A stretch of DNA of 64,000 bases from Candidatus Pantoea soli (GTDB taxonomy: Bacteria; Pseudomonadota; Gammaproteobacteria; Enterobacterales; Enterobacteriaceae): contig NZ_CP032702.1 of assembly GCF_007833795.1 (NCBI RefSeq), forward strand, positions 1,240,001 to 1,304,000, read 5' to 3'. This document shows, piece after piece, positions 60,346 to 64,000 of this stretch. The position numbers and the translations under genes are program-made. The notes under the pieces were generated by a model. That model did not search any database. It was not told where the DNA came from and was given only the letters and a program-made list of their open reading frames with translations. Positions within the stretch are counted from its first letter, which is position 1, and every line of letters starts with the position of its first letter.

Positions 60346-61455
60346 ATGATCAACCACAAGAAAAAATGGTTGCCAGGTGTGGTTGCCGGTGTGCTGATGG
60401 CTGCGGCCATGGGAACGCAGGCAGAAGACAAAACGCTGCACGTGTATAACTGGTCTGATTATATTGCTGCCGATACGGTGCCGAATTTCGAAAAGCAGAC
60501 CGGCATTAAAGTGGTCTACGACGTGTTTGACTCCAATGAAGTTCTGGAAGGCAAACTGATGGCCGGTTCCACCGGGTATGACGTCGTGGTGCCTTCTTCC
60601 AGCTTCCTTGCGCGCCAGCTGCAATCCGGCGTGTTTCAGGAGCTGGACAAGAGCAAGCTGCCTAATTACAAAAACCTCGATCCGGATCTGATGGCCAAAG
60701 TGGCGCAGCACGATCCCGGCAATAAGTATGCTATCCCGTACCTGTGGGGCACCACCGGCATTGGCTATAACATCGATAAAGTGAAAGCCGCCTTAGGTAC
60801 TGACGCGCCGGTGAACAGCTGGGATCTGGTCATGAAGCCGGAAAACCTGGAAAAACTGAAAAGCTGCGGTGTCTCTTTCCTGGATGCGCCGGAAGAGATT
60901 TTCGCCACCGTGCTGAACTATCTGGGTAAAGATCCGAACAGCACCGATGCCAAAGACTACACCGGTGCCGCAACCGATCTGCTGCTGAAGCTGCGTCCGA
61001 ATATCCGCTACTTCCACTCTTCGCAGTACATCAACGATCTGGCAAACGGCAACATCTGCGTGGCGATTGGCTGGTCAGGTGACATTCTGCAGGCGAAAGA
61101 CCGTGCGGTAAAAGCCAACAACGGCGTGCACCTGGGTTACAGCGTGCCGAAAGAGGGCGCCCTGGCGTTCTTTGACATGATGGCAATTCCAAAAGACGCC
61201 AAAAACCTTGATGCCGCGTATCAGTGGCTGAACTACATCATGGATCCGAAAGTGATCGCCGATGTCTCCAACAAAATGAACTATGCCAACGGCAACAAAG
61301 CCTCGCTGCCGCTGATCAATGCCGACGTCCGCAATAACCCGGGTATCTTCCCGACGCCGGAAGCGATGGCGAAGCTGTTTGTGCTCAAGGTCCAGGATCC
61401 GAAACTGGATCGTGCGCGCACCCGTGCATGGACTAAAGTAAAAAGTGGTAAGTAA
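60346..61455 (+). CDS. potF: putrescine-binding periplasmic protein PotF
   Basis: 369 residues with a signal peptide of about 26 residues (GTQA-EDK), then [20 protein letters not shown] and the polyamine-binding fold. It binds putrescine. The start at 60346 follows AGGAGG; the longer frame to 60262 is not supported. Two hairpins follow the stop. Confidence 0.96.
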   Translation: MINHKKKWLPGVVAGVLMAAAMGTQAEDKTLHVYNWSDYIAADTVPNFEKQTGIKVVYDVFDSNEVLEGKLMAGSTGYDVVVPSSSFLARQLQSGVFQELDKSKLPNYKNLDPDLMAKVAQHDPGNKYAIPYLWGTTGIGYNIDKVKAALGTDAPVNSWDLVMKPENLEKLKSCGVSFLDAPEEIFATVLNYLGKDPNSTDAKDYTGAATDLLLKLRPNIRYFHSSQYINDLANGNICVAIGWSGDILQAKDRAVKANNGVHLGYSVPKEGALAFFDMMAIPKDAKNLDAAYQWLNYIMDPKVIADVSNKMNYANGNKASLPLINADVRNNPGIFPTPEAMAKLFVLKVQDPKLDRARTRAWTKVKSGK

Positions 61456-61525
61456 TTCGTTCGCAACGAATTAACCCTTTGAAGACGACAACAGAGGCGC
61501 GGTGCTGGCCTCTGTTGTGCCATTT
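61454..61525 (+). terminator. two stem-loops between potF and potG
   Basis: AATTCGT (61454-61460)/ACGAATT (61466-61472) overlaps the potF stop; ACAACAGAGGC (61488-61498)/GCCTCTGTTGT (61508-61518) with ATTTT after it is a strong 11-bp stem. Together they should keep potF mRNA in excess over potGHI. Confidence 0.75.
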
Positions 61526-61574
61526 TAGCGGCTGGCTGTGCCGCGCTATCCCGCTTAGCGCCGGAGAAACATGA

Positions 61575-62708
61575 GTGAACGACGCGATTCCCCGCCCACA
61601 ACATAAAACGGCTAAGGCGTTAACGCCGCTGCTGGAAATTCGCAATCTGACCAAATCTTTTGACGGCCAGCACGCCGTGGATGATGTCAGTCTGACCATT
61701 TACAAAGGTGAAATTTTTGCCCTGCTTGGTGCGTCCGGCTGCGGTAAGTCGACGCTGCTGCGCATGCTGGCGGGGTTTGAAATCCCCAGCAGCGGCCAGA
61801 TTGTGCTGGACGGACAGGACCTGTCACACGTGCCGCCTTATCAGCGGCCAATCAACATGATGTTCCAGTCCTACGCGCTGTTTCCGCACATGACGGTGGA
61901 GCAAAACATCGCGTTTGGCCTGAAGCAGGACAAGCTGCCGAAAGGGGAAATCAGCAGCCGCGTGGCGGAGATGCTGGCGCTGGTGCACATGGAAGAGTAC
62001 GCCAGGCGTAAGCCGCATCAGCTCTCCGGCGGTCAGCGGCAGCGCGTGGCGCTGGCGCGCAGCCTGGCCAAGCGGCCCAAACTGCTGCTGCTGGATGAGC
62101 CAATGGGGGCGCTGGATAAAAAACTGCGCGACCGTATGCAGCATGAGGTGGTCGATATTCTCGAGCGCGTCGGCGCAACCTGCGTCATGGTCACGCACGA
62201 TCAGGAAGAGGCGATGACCATGGCAGGCCGTATCGCCATCATGAATCGCGGCAAGTTTGTGCAGATTGGCGAGCCGGAAGAGATCTATGAGCATCCGACC
62301 AGTCGCTACAGCGCCGAGTTTATCGGATCGGTCAACGTGTTCGACGGCCTCCTGCGCGAGCGCCGCGAAGACGGGCTGGTGCTGGATGCGCCGGGCCTGG
62401 TGCATCCGCTCAAAGTACAAACCGATGTCTCGGTGGTTGATAACGTGCCGGTGCACGTGGCGCTGCGCCCGGAAAAAGTGATGCTGTGCGACGATGTCCC
62501 GGCAGATGGCTGTAACTTTGCCGTGGGTGAGGTGGTGCACATTGCTTATCTTGGCGATCTGTCGATTTACCATGTCCGGCTGCAAAGCGGGCAGATGATC
62601 AGCGCACAGCTGCAGAACGCACATCGCTACCGCAAAGGCGCGCCGACCTGGGGTGACGAAGTGCGGCTGTGCTGGGATGCGGACAGCTGTGTGGTCCTGA
62701 CGGTTTAA
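61575..62708 (+). CDS. potG: putrescine ABC transporter ATPase PotG
   Basis: 377 residues, the E. coli length, with a GTG start at 61575 (MNDAIPRPQHKT, as in E. coli). An ATG four bases earlier is out of frame. Walker A GASGCGKST, signature LSGGQRQR, Walker B LLLDEPMGALD, then a C-terminal TOBE domain. Confidence 0.96.
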   Translation: MNDAIPRPQHKTAKALTPLLEIRNLTKSFDGQHAVDDVSLTIYKGEIFALLGASGCGKSTLLRMLAGFEIPSSGQIVLDGQDLSHVPPYQRPINMMFQSYALFPHMTVEQNIAFGLKQDKLPKGEISSRVAEMLALVHMEEYARRKPHQLSGGQRQRVALARSLAKRPKLLLLDEPMGALDKKLRDRMQHEVVDILERVGATCVMVTHDQEEAMTMAGRIAIMNRGKFVQIGEPEEIYEHPTSRYSAEFIGSVNVFDGLLRERREDGLVLDAPGLVHPLKVQTDVSVVDNVPVHVALRPEKVMLCDDVPADGCNFAVGEVVHIAYLGDLSIYHVRLQSGQMISAQLQNAHRYRKGAPTWGDEVRLCWDADSCVVLTV

Positions 62709-62717
62709 GGAGGCGTA

Positions 62718-63674
62718 ATGAGCCAGATTTCTCAACGCAGCCAGCCGCAGGTTGCGGGCACGCCGCTGCAGCGCTGGGGCACACGCATGAAAATGCAGCA
62801 TGGCCGCAAGCTGGTGATCGCGCTGCCTTATCTGTGGCTTATCCTGCTGTTTTTACTGCCGTTTCTCATCGTGCTGAAAATCAGCTTCGCGGATATCGCG
62901 CGGGCGATCCCGCCCTATACCGATCTGGTGACCTGGGCGGACGATCAGCTTAACCTGGTGCTTAACCTGGGCAACTACCTGACGCTGACGGACGATCCGC
63001 TGTATGCCGAAGCCTACCTGACGTCGCTGAAGGTTGCCGCCATCTCAACGGTAATCTGCCTGCTGATTGGCTATCCGCTGGCGTGGGCAGTGGCGCACAG
63101 TAAGCCTTCCATGCGCACCATTCTGCTGCTGCTGGTTATTCTGCCGTCGTGGACGTCCTTCCTTGTGCGCGTCTACGCGTGGATGGGGCTGCTCAACAAC
63201 AACGGCATTCTCAACCGCTTTCTGATGTGGCTCGGGGTGATCGATCATCCGCTGGTGATTCTCTACACCAACACGGCGGTCTATATCGGCATTGTTTACT
63301 GCTATCTGCCGTTTATGGTGCTGCCGATCTATACCGCCCTGACGCGCATAGATTACTCGCTGGTGGAGGCGTCGCTTGATCTGGGAGCCCGGCCGCTGAA
63401 AACCTTTTTCAGCGTTATCGTGCCGCTGACCAAAGGCGGCATTATCGCCGGCTCGATGCTGGTCTTTATTCCAGCGGTGGGCGAGTACGTGATCCCTGAA
63501 CTGCTGGGCGGACCGGACAGCATCATGATTGGCCGCATCCTGTGGCAGGAGTTCTTTAATAACCGCGACTGGCCGGTGGCGTCGGCGCTGGCGGTGATTA
63601 TTCTGCTGATCCTGATTCTGCCAATCATCTGGTTCCACAAGCATCAGAACCGCGAAATGGGGGAGAAGGAATGA
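62718..63674 (+). CDS. potH: putrescine ABC transporter permease PotH
   Basis: 318 residues, six membrane spans after a polar N-terminus. Coupling loop EASLDLGARPLKTFFSVIVP. Its stop overlaps the potI start (ATGA at 63671-63674). Confidence 0.96.
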   Translation: MSQISQRSQPQVAGTPLQRWGTRMKMQHGRKLVIALPYLWLILLFLLPFLIVLKISFADIARAIPPYTDLVTWADDQLNLVLNLGNYLTLTDDPLYAEAYLTSLKVAAISTVICLLIGYPLAWAVAHSKPSMRTILLLLVILPSWTSFLVRVYAWMGLLNNNGILNRFLMWLGVIDHPLVILYTNTAVYIGIVYCYLPFMVLPIYTALTRIDYSLVEASLDLGARPLKTFFSVIVPLTKGGIIAGSMLVFIPAVGEYVIPELLGGPDSIMIGRILWQEFFNNRDWPVASALAVIILLILILPIIWFHKHQNREMGEKE

Positions 63675-64000
63675 ATCAGCTACCGGTCATCCGCTCGCCG
63701 TGGCGCACCGCCATTCTGGCGCTGTGCTTTATTTTCCTCTATGCGCCGATGCTGCTGCTGGTGATCTACTCCTTTAACAGCTCGCAGCTGGTGACGGTGT
63801 GGGAGAGCTTCTCGTTCCACTGGTATCAGGTGCTGTTCCAGGATGATGCCATGCTGGATGCGGTGGGGCTCAGCCTGACCATCGCCGCGCTGTCGGCCAC
63901 GATGGCCGTGGTGCTGGGCACCATGGCGGCAGTGATCATCGTGCGCTTCGGCCGTTTTCGCGGCCACAGCGGCTTTGCCTTTATGCTGACCGCGCCGCTG
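63671..64000 (+). CDS. potI: putrescine ABC transporter permease PotI, 5' part
   Basis: The first 110 residues of PotI (MNQLPVIRSPWRTAILALCF; LLVIYSFNSSQLVTVWESFS). The gene runs off the window end. It completes the potFGHI operon. AAGGA precedes the ATG within potH. Confidence 0.93.
   Translation, partial: MNQLPVIRSPWRTAILALCFIFLYAPMLLLVIYSFNSSQLVTVWESFSFHWYQVLFQDDAMLDAVGLSLTIAALSATMAVVLGTMAAVIIVRFGRFRGHSGFAFMLTAPL

Overview
The window reads as an enterobacterial chromosome, most likely Erwiniaceae (Pantoea or a close relative). The basis is near-complete protein-level agreement, from memory, with Escherichia coli K-12 gene products, in the E. coli order: dinG-ybiB ... rlmF ... glnQPH-dps-rhtA-ompX ... 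mntS/mntR-ybiR ... ybiT ... moeBA-iaaA-gsiABCD ... rimO ... yliI ... dacC ... ybjG ... rybB-ybjL-ybjM-grxA-ybjC-nfsA-rimK-ybjN-potFGHI. No database search was possible. The sequence is GC-rich and densely coding. No tRNA, rRNA, insertion sequence, prophage or CRISPR array was seen.

Region by region: 1-4.85 kb holds a truncated GNAT acetyltransferase, an iron-type alcohol dehydrogenase and the SOS pair dinG-ybiB behind a LexA box. From 4.95 to 5.43 kb lies a 35-bp tandem repeat array between convergent genes. From 5.4 to 20.7 kb there is a catabolic block absent from this place in E. coli K-12: an M20 amidohydrolase, a complete five-step histidine utilisation locus (hutUH, hutC, hutDF, hutIG), a polar amino acid ABC transporter, a histidine ammonia-lyase paralogue that lacks the MIO-forming Ala-Ser-Gly triad, and a flavin reductase-like protein. 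HutC-like boxes are spread over this block. Two of its promoters share one design: a sigma-54 -24/-12 element followed at once by a HutC-like box, and a second box about 100 bp downstream.

From 20.9 to 29.3 kb comes the conserved core: rlmF, the glutamine transporter with sigma-54/NtrC-like sites, dps, rhtA, ompX, an extended MntS small protein divergent from mntR, and ybiR. From 29.4 to 34.7 kb there is an EmrAB-type tripartite efflux operon, an AT-rich leader and an extra H-NS family gene, where E. coli carries ldtB. From 34.9 to 45 kb: ybiT, moeBA, iaaA and the glutathione importer gsiABCD. From 45.1 to 54.5 kb: a chemoreceptor ending in the CheR-docking pentapeptide, a DUF4385 protein, rimO, a CynT-like carbonic anhydrase, a PQQ sugar dehydrogenase, a HAD phosphatase, dacC and two overlapping PAP2 phosphatases behind a PmrA-like box. 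From 54.5 kb to the end: the sRNA RybB with its sigma-E promoter, ybjL, ybjM, grxA, the ybjC-nfsA-rimK-ybjN group and the putrescine transporter potFGHI, cut off in potI.

The points most worth following are the MIO-less HutH paralogue with its own transporter and shared HutC/sigma-54 control, the 35-bp repeat array, the cysteine-bearing MntS variant and the extra H-NS gene.
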